Of a stretch of 30,084 bases of DNA, positions 18,068-28,840 are shown one piece after another. Source of the stretch: Auxenochlorella pyrenoidosa (taxonomy: Eukaryota; Chlorophyta; Trebouxiophyceae; Chlorellales; Chlorellaceae); NCBI GenBank assembly GCA_001430745.1, contig KQ482042.1, positions 1,703,865 through 1,733,948 of the forward strand, in the 5' to 3' direction. The translations under genes were made by a program, and so were the position numbers. Position 1 is the stretch's first letter. Each line of letters opens with the position of its first letter. The notes under the pieces were generated by a model. The model worked only from the letters and a program-made list of their open reading frames with translations, was not told where the DNA came from and did not search any database.

Positions 18068-20371
18068 ATGAGCTACCGCGACGATGACTACGATCGCGGG
18101 AGGGGGGGCTATGATGACCGTGGGCCGCCCCGTGGCCGCGATGGGGGCGAGGGGGGCCCTCGCGACCCGCCAACGGTGAGCATGCGGCGCTTGGGCACGC
18201 TCGTTAGGCTGCACAGTCAGCCAAAGCGCGAGTAGGCGCCAGCGCAAGGCTGCGGCGGCTGCCGGGACTGGCCAAAGCCGCCGTTCCCGCCTGCCGCTCC
18301 TGCGGGGGCCGGCCTGCAATACCCTACGCACTCACTTCGCCTCTTGCTGTGGCCTGACCTGCAGGGCTGCTCCCTGCTCATTCGCAACCTGAGCGACAGT
18401 GCAACGTGAGTGCGCATGGCCGATCTTGTCAAACCAGCGCCGCCAACCAGTGCCAGCCTGCGATTCGCGCTGTGTCTGGCGTCACACACCCTTCATCTGA
18501 CGCCCCCACCTGCATTTGCTGCCTGCAACTGCAGTGCGGACGATATTCGCTACGCGGCCGAGAAGTATGGCCGCGTCAAGGACGTGAGCTGGGGGTCCTG
18601 GGCTTTGAGGCAGCAGTCGGTGCTGGGAGGTGGTGCTTGCTGCCATCTTGCCGGCTGCGTGCATGCCGATTCTGGCAGGCAGGCTTCCGAGCCTCGCAAA
18701 GCAGGTTGCAGTCTTCGCCCTAGACCCGACTGTAGGATTCCCCACCCACCCACCCCACCCCACCACCACCACACACACATGCTTTGTCACTCACTGTTTG
18801 ACGAGCCCACCACAACCTTACCTCCTCCTCAGGTGTACGTCCCAAAAGATTACTTCTCCGGCCGGCCCCGTGGCATCGCCTTCATCGAGGTGAGGCCTCT
18901 GTTTGCAGCGGTGTGTGTGCACGCCAAGACGGGGGGCAGGACTCTGGAAATTGATCCAAAGGGTGGCTGCCCACCGCCAGGGCGGACGCTGCATGCACGC
19001 TGGCGATAGTGCGGGCCCAGCCTGCAGTGCACGGCTGTCGCCCAGCTGTCCCCATTGTTTCAGCGTTGGCGCAACACTTGGCTGCCCTCAGCCACCATCC
19101 CGACTGCACTCGTCACCATAGCCGCCTGCACACCACCCTGAATTGTGGTTTGCCACAATCAGCCGCAGAGCGTGCCGGAGCGCCCGCCTTCATTGCGCCA
19201 TGTCTCTCTCCCCGACCCCTGCCCTCTGCAGTTTGACGACCGGCGGGACGCCGAGGATGCAAAGTATGGGCTGGACCGCTCCGTGCTGGCTGGGCAGGAG
19301 ATTGCTGTGCAGTTTGCCATGCGCGGGCGGCGGCGCCCCACCGGCGGCGGCGGCCGCGGAGGTGGGCTGCGGGAGAGGGCAGGCTGTGCAAGGAGGGTGG
19401 CTGAACGCAGCGGGCGAGCTTGCACCCTGCTGGTGGGCGCTGTCCCTGCTATCTGGGGACATGCTCGACCTGGGCAGCCCGAGTGAGGTTCTATCAAGAA
19501 CAACTGCTGAGCTCTGCCTCTGTACGCATGCGTTGGCTGCAGGCTACGGCGGCGGCTATGGCGGCGGCTACGGCGGTGGCTACGGCGGCGGCTACGGCGG
19601 CGGCTACAGGCGCTCTCGCTCCCGCTCCCGTGACAGGCGCCGCTCCCGCTCCCGCAGCCGGGACCGCCGGCGGCGGAGCTACAGCCGCAGCCGGAGGTGA
19701 GGGGCAGAGGACGTGAGCTGAAGCCGGCAATCCGCTTGCTCTGGCGTCGATGTTGTGTGTTCAAGCTTTGGCCCGAGGCGGGGGCTGTTCAGGCCACTGG
19801 CCTGTATTTTCCTGCTCGCAGTCAAGATGTCTCTCAGGCAAGACTGTGCCCTGCCTGCCAGCCCGCCTGCTGCTCCAAAGCACCCCCCTGCTCTTTCCCC
19901 TGTGCAGCCGCGACCGGCGCCGGAGCTACAGCCGTGACCGCAGCCGGAGCCCGCGCCGCGATCGCAGCCGGAGCGCGCGTCGCGACCGCAGCCGGTCCCG
20001 GTCCCGCTCCCGCTCGCGCAGCCCCGCGCGCAGCAAGAGCCCGGCCCGCAGCAGGAGCCGGAGCCGGAGCCGGAGCCCTGCCAAGGCGCGCTCCAAGTCA
20101 AGGTGGGCGGGACTTCAATGAGTGCGGGTGGGGTGTGGGTCCAAGTGCTTGCTCAACCTAGGCTGCAGAAACCGTTTCAGTCGAGGGCAGCCGCCAGCCC
20201 TCAAGAGCTCCTTGCCTGCCTGTGGCAACAGCCGGTCCGTCTGCCTGCCCCATCTATGCCCCACCAGCGCCTGGCCCCTCCCCAATGTGCGGCAGGTCAC
20301 CCGCCCGCTCGGCCTCGCCGGCCAAGGACAGGAGCCGCAGCCGGAGCAGGACGCCGCCGCGCTCGCAGTGA
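18068..20371 (+). CDS. SCL-type SR splicing factor (RRM, Gly-Tyr linker, RS domain)
   Basis: Eight exons join in phase: 18068-18175, 18365-18405, 18535-18583, 18833-18889, 19232-19361, 19543-19696, 19908-20102 and 20296-20371. They give 269 residues. The N-terminus is a charged Gly/Arg/Asp extension (MSYRDDDYDRGRGGYDDRG), as in plant SC35-like SCL proteins. One RRM follows, with RNP2 in SLLIRNL and RNP1 in RPRGIAFIEF; the motif YVPKDYFSGRPRG matches the SCL pattern closely. A G(YGGG)5Y stretch links it to a long RS domain of Arg-Ser dipeptides with SPRRD and SPARS blocks, ending TPPRSQ. It is expected to bind pre-mRNA in the nucleus and recruit spliceosome parts. The RS domain is split over three exons, a layout suited to alternative splicing that would alter its length. 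Confidence 0.92.
19545..19604 (+). repeat. Five 12-base units encoding Tyr-Gly-Gly-Gly
   Basis: Five near-perfect copies of TACGGCGGCGGC lie inside exon 6 of the SR gene and are followed by one more TAC. They differ only at two third-codon positions. The tract is in frame and makes the Gly-Tyr linker between RRM and RS domain. Confidence 0.9.
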
Positions 20372-21257
20372 GCGACGGCCTGGCTGGCCCGCCGGAGCGG
20401 TGGCACGTGCGCCGCCCGCCTGCTGCCGCCATCCTCCCCTCCGCAGTGCACTTGCTGAGGGCGGCTGCAAGGCAGGCGGTGCGCATGCCTCGCTGCCAGG
20501 CTTGGGCTGAAAGGAGGTTACAGCCTGACAGGAGCGGGTGCACCGGGGAGGCACGTGCCTGATGGCTCCCCAGGTGAATGGCCCTGCCTGAGCCCGCCCC
20601 AGTGCTGTGTGAGCTCAGCCTGCTGGCTGCCTGCAGAGTTGCATCACGCTACCTGCCTGCAGCTCTTGTGCTGCAGCAGGACAAACCCTGTTGCATGCAC
20701 ATGTTTGTCGCTTTTTTCTGCACCGCGCCTCTGCCAAGAGCCTCGACCGGCATGCTGGGAGCCCTGCAGGGTGTGCCTTGCACTCGCGCTGATGCCTGAT
20801 GCCTTGATGAATGTGCGATGGCCGATGCCACGACGCTTCGTGTGATGGCTTGAAGGTCCAGCGCGCAAGGTTTCCGCACTTCTCCCCTCACACTGGCCCA
20901 TCATGTTTTCTCTGCCTGCATTTGTGTGTAACCATTTGTTGTTTGGCAGAAGTAGGACAGGGTCGCAGGAGGCGAACAGAAAGCAAAAGTTGGGCCAGCA
21001 GAGTCGCATTCAGGATAGCATGTACAGGTAAAAAATATCAGGGCATGTGAGATCATGTGAGTCCGGCAGGGCATAGCATCAGAGGCACACAGGATTCAAG
21101 CTTAAAAGGCTGGGTCAGCACACGAGACAGACTGGGGTTGCAGCAGGCGGGAGGGCCAGTCCTTGATCGGCCATGCCAGACAAGAAGCCTTGCAGAGCAG
21201 CACTGGTTCTGGCATCTCGAGCCGGCTGGGGCAGGGGCCAGCTAGGGTGGGGCCGCA
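20372..21257. other. Convergent 3' region between the SR and MoCF genes
   Basis: No gene is supported. A TGTAA at 20927-20931 (+) is a candidate poly(A) signal for the SR gene, giving a 3' untranslated region of about 560 bases. No clear TGTAA was seen for the opposite gene. Confidence 0.4.
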
Positions 21258-23283
21258 TCAGCGCTGCTGTGTCAGTGCAAATGTGTCGAGCTGCTCCCGC
21301 GCTGCCTCCACAGCCTGCTGCAGCGCTGCTGCGTCGCGACTCTCGAACTGCAGCTTCACCTGCGCCATGGGCCAGGGCAGAAGGGAATGCAGGTCAGGAC
21401 TGAGCCCTCCCGGGCTGGATGCCCTGCGTGCCTTCCTGACAGCTCCTGTACAAGGCGGAAGGAAAGGTTGAGGCTTGATTACCGGTGCCCCGCAGAGTGG
21501 CAACATCCGCAGAGGGGCAGCCCGCAAGCGAGGCCCGGCCTCGCGCGCAGGCCCCGCCAGGCGGAGGCCGCACCTTGTAGCCACCCTCGGGGACGCCCTC
21601 GCTCGCGCCCTGCCCGATGTTGGTGTTTGGGTAGGAGCCAATGCGCACAGAGGGGTGCAGCGCCGCGATGCTGCCCAGCTTCACAGCCAGGTCGCCTGCG
21701 GCGGCAGCGAGCCAAGGAGGGGAGGCCGCATGATGTGCGTGGCCGGTGGCACTTGCCAGCGGCACAGAACCCAGGTGCACAGGGCAGCCACATGTGCTTT
21801 CATCTGGCCCGTGGCGCTAGAGAGGGCGCGGCAGAGGCGCGGCGCGGGAAGGCCGGCGGGGCGCCGGCGGGGCCGCCCCCCTGCCGCGCACCTTCCCCCA
21901 TGTTTGTGTACAGCGCCGCGGTGATGGCGGCAGGCCCGCGGAAGCGGTCTGCGTGCGCCTCCACCATCTGCTGGAACAGGCGAGGGATGCCCGGCAGGAT
22001 GTACGTGTTCTGCAGCCGGGGGGGGGGGAAAGAGTGCGTGTGCCCAGGCTCAGGCTTGCGCGGTGTGGGCGAGCAGGCATGGGAGGAAGCAGAGGTGGTG
22101 ACGGCAATGCCGGCACAGGAAGGGCTGACTGCAGCTGAGAGCGCCGCGTTTGTTTCGCTGTTCCGAACGGCAGGACATGCACTGGCGCAGGCGTCCGCCC
22201 TCGCTGCCCCCCTCCTCCGCCTGCCTGGATGCAGACCAGCGGCACCCAGAGGCCAGGCGTGAAGAGCACCTCCACGCCCTCTGCACAGGGCGGGGAGCAG
22301 TGATGCGGGCAGGCTCAGGAGGCAGGTTGGGCGTGCAAGCCAACGGGGGCGTGAGCAGCGGGTGGTGGCACGCGGGGAGCATGGGCGCAGCGCCAGCGGG
22401 GGCCCTCACCGTCTTTTGGCAGCATGGCCATGCGCAGGCGCGCCTGGTTCAGCTCCACCCCCCGCCTGTCATAGTGCTCCTGCATGCGCTCCACCGTCGG
22501 CTGGTGCAGCTCCAGGTGGGCGCCAAACGCGGCTGCAGGGGGTGGCGGGCGAGGCGCGCGGTCGGCTGCATGCATCTCTAGTGCAAGTCATGCAGCCAAG
22601 CGTGCCTTGCTGGCTCAACAGAATCCAGAAGGGCAGGCTGGGCCGGAAGGCCGGTCCGCAGCCTTAGAAACGCTCGCCCTGTGCCCGCAACACCAAGCCC
22701 GTCCACTTGCCCACCACTCTCCGAGGACATGCCCAACTAGCATCACTGTCCAACCCCCCTCACCCGCACCCACCCCACCCCTCACCCGCCACGCTCTCAT
22801 AGGTGATGTCGTCGTGCGTGGGGCCGATGCCACCGCTGGTGAACACGTAGCCGTCGCTGCCGACCTTGTCGCGCAGGCGCAGCACCTCCTCCACAATCTC
22901 GCGCTTGTCGTCGCCGATGACAGACGCCCGCACCAGGTCCACGCCCCGCGAGTGCAGCAGCTGCGCGCGCAAGGAAGCGGCTGCTGTGGGCGTGCAGGGG
23001 TGTGCGCATGCAGGGGCGTGGGCGCTGGGGTGCGCAGGGCATGAGCCGCCGCCCAGGGAAGGGGGCTCAGGGAAGGGGGCCAGCCAGGCGGTGGGCACCG
23101 CCCCGGCCGTGCTCGCGAGCGCGTTACCTTGGCGAGCCAGGGCGTGTTGGCGTCGGTGATGCTGCCCGTCAGCACCTCGTCTCCAATCACCAGCATGGCC
23201 GCCTTGGGGGCCTCGCCTTGCGGCCCGGCAGCCGCTGCAAAGCAGCGGTGGGGCACCGCACTAGCTGGCGGCGGCGCAGCCAT
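21258..23283 (-). CDS. MoCF-fold protein, COG1058 / FLAD1 N-terminal-domain type
   Basis: Seven exons join in phase on the minus strand: 23283-23128, 22960-22786, 22532-22410, 22280-22225, 22009-21892, 21695-21574 and 21359-21258. They give 283 residues. The MoCF (molybdopterin-binding) fold is shown by AAMLVIGDEVLTGSITDANT near residue 30, SVIGDDKREIVEEVLRLRD, and the hallmark TSGGIGPTHDDITYE. Later blocks are LNQARLRMAMLPKD, NTYILPGIPRLFQQM and RIGSYPNTNIG, which match the FLAD1 N-terminal and plant FAD-synthase-like proteins better than MoeA or MogA. Relatives hydrolyse FAD or other pyrophosphates, so a nucleotide-hydrolase role is inferred. No PAPS-reductase-like FAD synthase domain is attached. 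The first 28 residues may be a targeting peptide. The intron after 22225 appears to use a GC donor (ATCCAG|GCAGGC). Confidence 0.87.
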
Positions 23284-23646
23284 GTAGGCCCGCCGTGCCT
23301 GCAGACCAGTGACGGGTAATTCAGCTCATGCATGCATTCAAGTTTGTCGTAAAAGCCTCGATTGTGGGCCCAAGCGCCGCACCTGAGGTGCACGCCAGCC
23401 CACAGCCCGGGCCAGCTGCAGGATCTGCCAGCTGCGCATCGTAAAAGATTGATACTGCTGGCAGTGTGATGCAGGCGCTGCTCAAGCTGATTCCAACCTA
23501 GGAGCTCTCAAAGCCAGCTCAGCAGGGTGGCAACCAAAGAGGGCGCTTGCGGTCTTCATCGCCCTGTCTGAGTGTGGATCGCCCCGAACAACTACAAGGC
23601 CATTGTGACCGGCTTGCGGGGCGCCTCTGATCACCCAGCTCTTCCG
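23284..23646. promoter_or_regulatory. Divergent promoter region between the MoCF and OST48 genes
   Basis: The 363 bases between two outward-facing start codons must carry both promoters and leaders. I see no convincing TATA box; a weak A-rich patch (GTAAAAG) lies near 23441. No open frame here has family features. Confidence 0.55.
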
Positions 23647-26600
23647 ATGGCGCGCCTGGCGGCCGCTCTCGCGGCCGCGATGGTGCTGGCAGGCATGGCA
23701 TTGGCGGCCGAGCAGCAGAAGGTGCCGGGGCAAGGCTGCTTGGGCAAGCTGCTCTCTTCAGCCTGCCTTCAGCGTGCCTGTTTCCTTGTGCAAGCCCACT
23801 CTTGAATCTTCGCCTGGGGAAGTCTGATCGACAAAGCGACGATCCGCCGGCAGACTGACTTCCGCCAGCAGAGCCACCACTCCGCCCCTCCCGCCAGCAG
23901 TCCTCTGCCCCCCTGCCTGTGGGCCCCCCACCTGTCTCATACCAGGCCTGTGGGCATCCATACAGGATGTTCATTATATTGATGGGCACGAACACCCCTC
24001 GCCTCATGCCCCTGGTTGTGCAGGTTCTGGTCCTGCTGGACAGCCCCTCGCTCGAGGCGTCGCACTCTGCCTTCCTGGGCGGCCTGCGCTCGCGCGGCTA
24101 TGCCCTGGACATCAAGCCCATCGGCGACAAGGCGCTGCAGCTCAAGAGCTGGGACGAATGGCTGTACGACAAGCTCGTCATCCTGGGGTCCAGCAAGGGT
24201 GAGGCAGCGTGAGGCGCAGCCGGGGCTTGACTGCTGCGTACATGCCCAGAAAAAAGCTGTGGCCAGATGCAGCCAGCGCCGGTCCTCAAGCGCAGCCCCC
24301 TCTGCATGCTGCGGCGTCGAGACGCGCCCCGCCCGTGTGTGCAGCCCTGGGCGGCGCCATTGATGCCGCCCAGGTGGTCGAGTTTGTGGACGCGGGGCGC
24401 GACGTGCTGCTGGCGGTGGACTCTGACGTGTCTGAGGAGCTGCGCAGCCTGGCACAGGACCTGGGAGTGGACATCGACGCGCGGTGGGACGGGCAATGGT
24501 GGCGGGACGCAGGGCAGGCCGGGCGCTGCTGCATGAGCAGGGCTGCGGGGGGCATCAGTGGCCGAGCGCTGCCTGCAGGGCAGGGCCTAGCGCAAACTAG
24601 CGCCCAAGAGCACAGGGTTGCGCGTGTCGGAGCCGCCGCCGCCGCCCTGGCTGGCCCCCCCTGCCGCAGCGGCAACGTGGTGATCGACCACTTTGGCTAC
24701 GACTCGCACCTGGGGGCCCAGGACCACGCCGCCGTGCTGGCAGACGCGGCAGTCCAGTCGGCCGCGGTGCTGCCCAAGGCGCTGCCCACCCCCGTGCTGT
24801 TCCGCGGCATCGGCCTGTCGGTGGCGGCGGAGAGCGAGACGGTGGGAGGGGCGGAGGCGGCAGGGGGGGTGTGGGGCCAGATGGCAGGCAGGCCTGCTCC
24901 CAGGACACCGCAGGCTGCCGCGCCCAGCTGCACGCGGGCCGCTGTGCCTCGCCGTACCCCCCTGTCCCCGCTCTGTCGAGGCGGTCGGCTGTGGCACCGC
25001 ATGCCATGCCGTGACTGCCGGCTCCCCCTCTTGCCTGTGTTGCCCCCGCCGCCGGCGCAGGCCTTCATCGCGCTGGGCGGCTCCCCCACCGCCTACTGCG
25101 GCAAGCCGGGCGCTGCCATGACAGACGCCAAGCTGGCAGGGCGGGGCATGGGCCTGGTGGCGCTGGTGCAGATGCGCAACAACGCGCGCGTGGCGGTGGC
25201 GGGCTCGCTGCACATGTTCAGCGACGCGGCCTTCCAGGCGGAGGCCACCACACGGGACGACCGCATGTGAGGGGGGCCGGGCCGGGGGGGGGGAGGGGGG
25301 GGGCGGGCGGGCGCGCAGATGCGGTCGCGGGGCAGGCGAGCTTGAAGGGTGGCAGCGGAGCTCGCGCGCCCTGGGCAGGCCAAGCTGAAGCGCGCACCAA
25401 AGTCGGTGCTGCCAGAGGCCAACCGGCCAGGCATGGCCGCCATCTAGGCCTCTCGAGCTATAGCGTGCTCGTGGTTCCCACTCCCCCCCTCCCCCCCGCC
25501 GTGCCGCAGCCTGGGCCGCACCTCCAACGAGGCCTTCTGCACCGTCATCAGCAAGTGGGCCTTCCAGGAGCAGGGCGTGCTGCGGGCCAGCCAGCTTAGC
25601 CACCGCGTGGTGGCGGGGGCGCACCCGGGCGCGGTGCGCCCCGAGCGGTACCGCATCAACGACGACGTCGAGTTCTCGGTAGTCATCCAGGAGTGCGCCG
25701 ACGGCGCATGCCAGCCGTACAGGCAAGCCCCGGGCTGGCGGCGGCGCTGCGTGCGTCCCCCTCATTGCTGCCTCCCCACCTCTGCCTGCTGGGATCACCA
25801 GCCCCACGCCGCCGCCCCACCGCAACACCGGGCGCGCCCCCCTCCCACTCGCCTGCCTGCATGGCCTGCCAAGCCACCAACGCCCACCCTGCCCCCGGAG
25901 CATGCGCCCCCTCTCCCTGCGCAGGGCGGACGACGTCCAGGTGGAGCTGGCCATGCTTGACCCACACATCCGCACAGCCCTCAAGCACGACGGCCAGGGC
26001 CGCTTCGCCGCCCAGGTGCGCCGCCCAGCCGCCGCCCGCCGTGCCAGGGGGGACCTTGTTTGCAGCGGCTGTCCAGCCTTGGCAGGTGCCGCGGTGCATG
26101 CGGGGCTGCAGGCAGGCACTGCCCTGCCTGGCCGTGAGCACAGGACGTTGCGCGACTGCCCGCGATGCCCAGCCCTGGCCCTGGGGCTGCACCTGGCGCA
26201 GGTCAAGGTGCCCGACGTGTACGGCGTGTTCAAGTGGGTGCTGGAGTACCGCCGCCTGGGCTACTCCTTCATCGAGCTCACAGGTGCAGCGGCACGCCAG
26301 GGGGCTGGCACCCGCAGCTGAGCGCCTTGTTGCCGCCGCCAGCGGCGCTGGCGATGCCGGGGCAACAATCCGCCTTGTGTCCAGAGCGTCAACCCCTGCT
26401 GCCGCCTCCATGCCCGGCGCTGCAGAGACGGTGCCCATCCGGCCCTTCAAGCACAACGAGTACGAGCGCTTCATTGTGCAGGTGCGGCTGCTGCCTGTGT
26501 AGCAGAGGGCACAGCTCAAGCGCAGTGGGCGCCGGCTGCAGCACCGCAGCCTGCAGGCCCGGTCAAAGGTCAAGGGCAGGGCCGGGGCCCCCTCTGCCGG

Positions 26601-26776
26601 GCCTGGGCCTGCCTGTGACCCGGGCCCCTTCGCCTGGGTGCACGCGCCCCAGCCGATGTGCCCGCGTCTGCCGCGCCACCTGTGCCCTGCAGGCCTACCC
26701 CTACTATGCCTCCTGTGCCTCCATGATGGCTGGCTTCCTTGCTGTTGGCGCCTTCTTCCTGTACACGAAAGCATGA
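23647..26776 (+). CDS. Oligosaccharyltransferase 48 kDa subunit (OST48/WBP1)
   Basis: Ten exons join in phase: 23647-23721, 24024-24198, 24345-24483, 24670-24841, 25061-25266, 25510-25722, 25925-26015, 26202-26283, 26426-26481 and 26693-26776. They give 430 residues, the usual length. A signal peptide (MARLAAALAAAMVLAGMALA) precedes VLVLLDSPSLEASHSAFL, the family start. Other blocks are LVILGSSK, NVVIDHFGYDS, HMFSDAAFQAEA, SKWAFQEQGVLR, VPDVYGVFKWVLEYRRLGYS and IRPFKHNEYERFI. The C-terminus AYPYYASCASMMAGFLAVGA is the single transmembrane helix near the lumenal domain's end. The protein is a subunit of the ER complex that transfers the glycan to Asn. The intron after 25722 seems to use a GC donor (TACAG|GCAAGC); this cut gives exactly the spacing of the human protein at the junction, while the nearest GT cut would lose two residues. 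Confidence 0.94.
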
Positions 26777-27111
26777 CGGAGGCAGGGTGGCGGCTGACGG
26801 GCGCGCATGCAGAGGTGGACGCAGCGCTCTGAGCAGCATGCCCACCCTGTGTGTGGCCCGGCCTGCCCCGCCTTGGCTGCTGCTGCTGGCGGCTGCTGCT
26901 TGTTACTGTTCGTTGCTTCCCGCTCTATCTGCTCAGCATTGACCGTTAAACAAGCAGAATCGAGGAACATGCATCATGTCTCAAACACCAGAATCACGGT
27001 ATATGCATCGAAGTTTGGCACAGGAGAGATACCCAACGCCTGCAGCGCCATCCCAGCTGGCCAATCACCAGGGCAGAGCCGCTCCCCAGGGCTCTGCACT
27101 TGGGCCCCGTG
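26777..27111. other. Convergent 3' region after OST48
   Basis: This short gap lies between the OST48 stop and the stop of the convergent minus-strand gene. No gene is supported and no TGTAA signal was seen on either strand at a suitable distance. Confidence 0.4.
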
Positions 27112-28591
27112 TCACGTGCCCCTTGGCAGCTTGTCCCCAGCTGCAACGCCAATGGCCGCAGGTGCGGTGCGCAGTGGCTCAGAGATCCCCACCTCTGCCA
27201 GCGCCCGGGCCTCCTCAATCGCCCTGCTGCTGCTGCCGGCAGCACTCGCAGCGCCGCTGCTCCCGTCTCCTGCCCGAGTGAAGGACAGCACACTCTCCAG
27301 CTGCAGCAGAGGGTCAGAGCCAGCACATGCCGTCTTGAGGTGCTGCCCATGCTGCTGGGCTAGCCGCTGCAGAGGCCAAGGCAGAGGCACATGCATGTCG
27401 TGCTGCCGGTGGCTAGACATGCGGCGGCGCAATGGTGGTTAGCAAGGGCAGCGTTCCCGTTGATTGTGCGACAGATGCAGCTGGGCTGCTGGCTTGCCTG
27501 CGGCATCAGCTCCTCGCTGGGAACTTTGGCCAGGTGGTGCACCTGCGGGGGTCGGCAGCAGGGGCGCGCATGAAGTGCGACAGATGGACGCAATGGCCAA
27601 GCCACCCAGCCTCTTTGCCTGGGCTGCCTCTCTGGGCACCCAGAGTCGGGCCAGTTGTCCCCCTCACCTCAGCTGCCTCGCGCCGCAGGGTGGCCTTTGC
27701 CGAGGCAACCACGTGGGGGTCAGTGCTCAGCCGCGACAGGCGCTGGCTACAGCATGGGCGCAACAGGGCAGGGGCGTGCAAGTGAGGCGATGCCTGGAGA
27801 GGTGCAGCGGATGGAGAACCTGCAGGTAGTCACCTGACTCGTGTCCAGCTGCTGGCTAAAGCAGGCAGTAAATAAGCAGTCTGCAACAATCCTGCTCTTC
27901 TGCTCCACCTCTTGGCACACCGCTGCTCTTTCCCAGCTGGATTAAGCTCATGTGGGTCTGCTTGCCTGACGCGTTGCTGCAGCTCGGGAGCAGCCGCAGC
28001 AGACACCTCTTCACGCTTCAGATAGTTGCTCTGCGCCAGCGTGGGGTGTTGGTTTAGGGCATCTTCAATTGTGGGCAGCAGCAGGTGAGAAGCAGGCTCC
28101 AAAGCATGCGCAACACTTTGGAAGGCAGCCAGTTTGAAGCGCAGGGGTGAGGGAGCTGTGCTTGCAGTCAAAGAGCTGGATTGCGTAAGCTAGACCAGCG
28201 CAGCATCCCGCCACTAGCCACGAGCCGCCCTCCATCCCCACCCAGCCCACCAGCGAGGCCCGGCCAAGCGCTGGCGGCCCGCCCAGGCACGGCGGCGGGC
28301 GGGGCGGCCGGGCGGATGGTGCCGTCGGCGGCTTGCTTCCGCCTTCTGTTGCAGCTGGCATGTCGAAGGGGCTGTGCAATGGAATGGGCCAGCATGAAAC
28401 GAAGGACACTAAGGCCCACAGGGGCTCACAGGATCTCCCAAAACCATTTCTCGCAGGAGTGGCGATAATTGGCGAGCAGCTGGCGCGCACCTGGCGGCTG
28501 GCTGTGGCGCAGCCTGCACCCGCTGCTCCTCTTCTGCCTCAGCCTGGGCAGCAGCAGTCTTCTGAGGTCTGCTGGTGAGGCGGCGTAGCAT
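27112..28591 (-). CDS. Unrecognised 224-residue helical protein
   Basis: I do not recognise this protein. Five minus-strand exons join in phase: 28591-28491, 28160-27966, 27746-27668, 27542-27498 and 27366-27112. The N-terminus MLRRLTSRPQKTAAAQ is basic, without acidic residues, and could be an organelle-targeting sequence. It is followed by an Ala/Glu/Gln-rich stretch. The middle (FKLAAFQSVAHALEPASHLL, then IEDALNQHPTLAQSNYLKRE) and later segment (RLSRLSTDPHVVASAKATLR, then HHLAKVPSEELMPQ) look amphipathic and mostly helical. The C-terminal 50 residues are Ala/Ser/Gly-rich. Two introns appear to begin with GC (after 27966 and after 27498), both AG|GCAAGC. For the first, a GT cut six bases upstream combined with the acceptor four bases downstream also keeps frame. 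Function is unknown. Confidence 0.62.
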
Positions 28592-28840
28592 TCTGAAACC
28601 TTTGGGCAGGCAGATCTAGGACTGAAACGCCTTTACTTCGTTCCCCGGTCGTTTCCACGCAGGGTCCTTTTACACAGCAGCATGAATAGGGGCTCCAAGG
28701 CGCGAAAACACAACATAGAATCTTGGGCGCGCTATGCTGCGCCGCCACCTCGTCGCTGGCTTTTGAGGGTGATCAGAGCCCCAATACTCATTCTGGCAAG
28801 CACGTCACAACCCAGCAGCTTCATATGACGTCGTGAAACC
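28592..28840. promoter_or_regulatory. Short divergent promoter with two ACGT-core sites
   Basis: Only 249 bases separate two outward-facing start codons. ACGTCA at 28802-28807 and TGACGT at 28826-28831 form two bZIP-type core sites in opposite orientation, 18 bases apart, just before the + strand start at 28841. Their use as binding sites is inference. Confidence 0.5.

Noticed and set aside
24587..26233. 548-codon open frame on the minus strand opposite OST48
   Set aside because: It lies antisense to well-supported OST48 exons and introns. Its composition (Arg/Ala/Gly/Pro-rich) is typical of shadow frames in GC-rich DNA, and it has no family feature.
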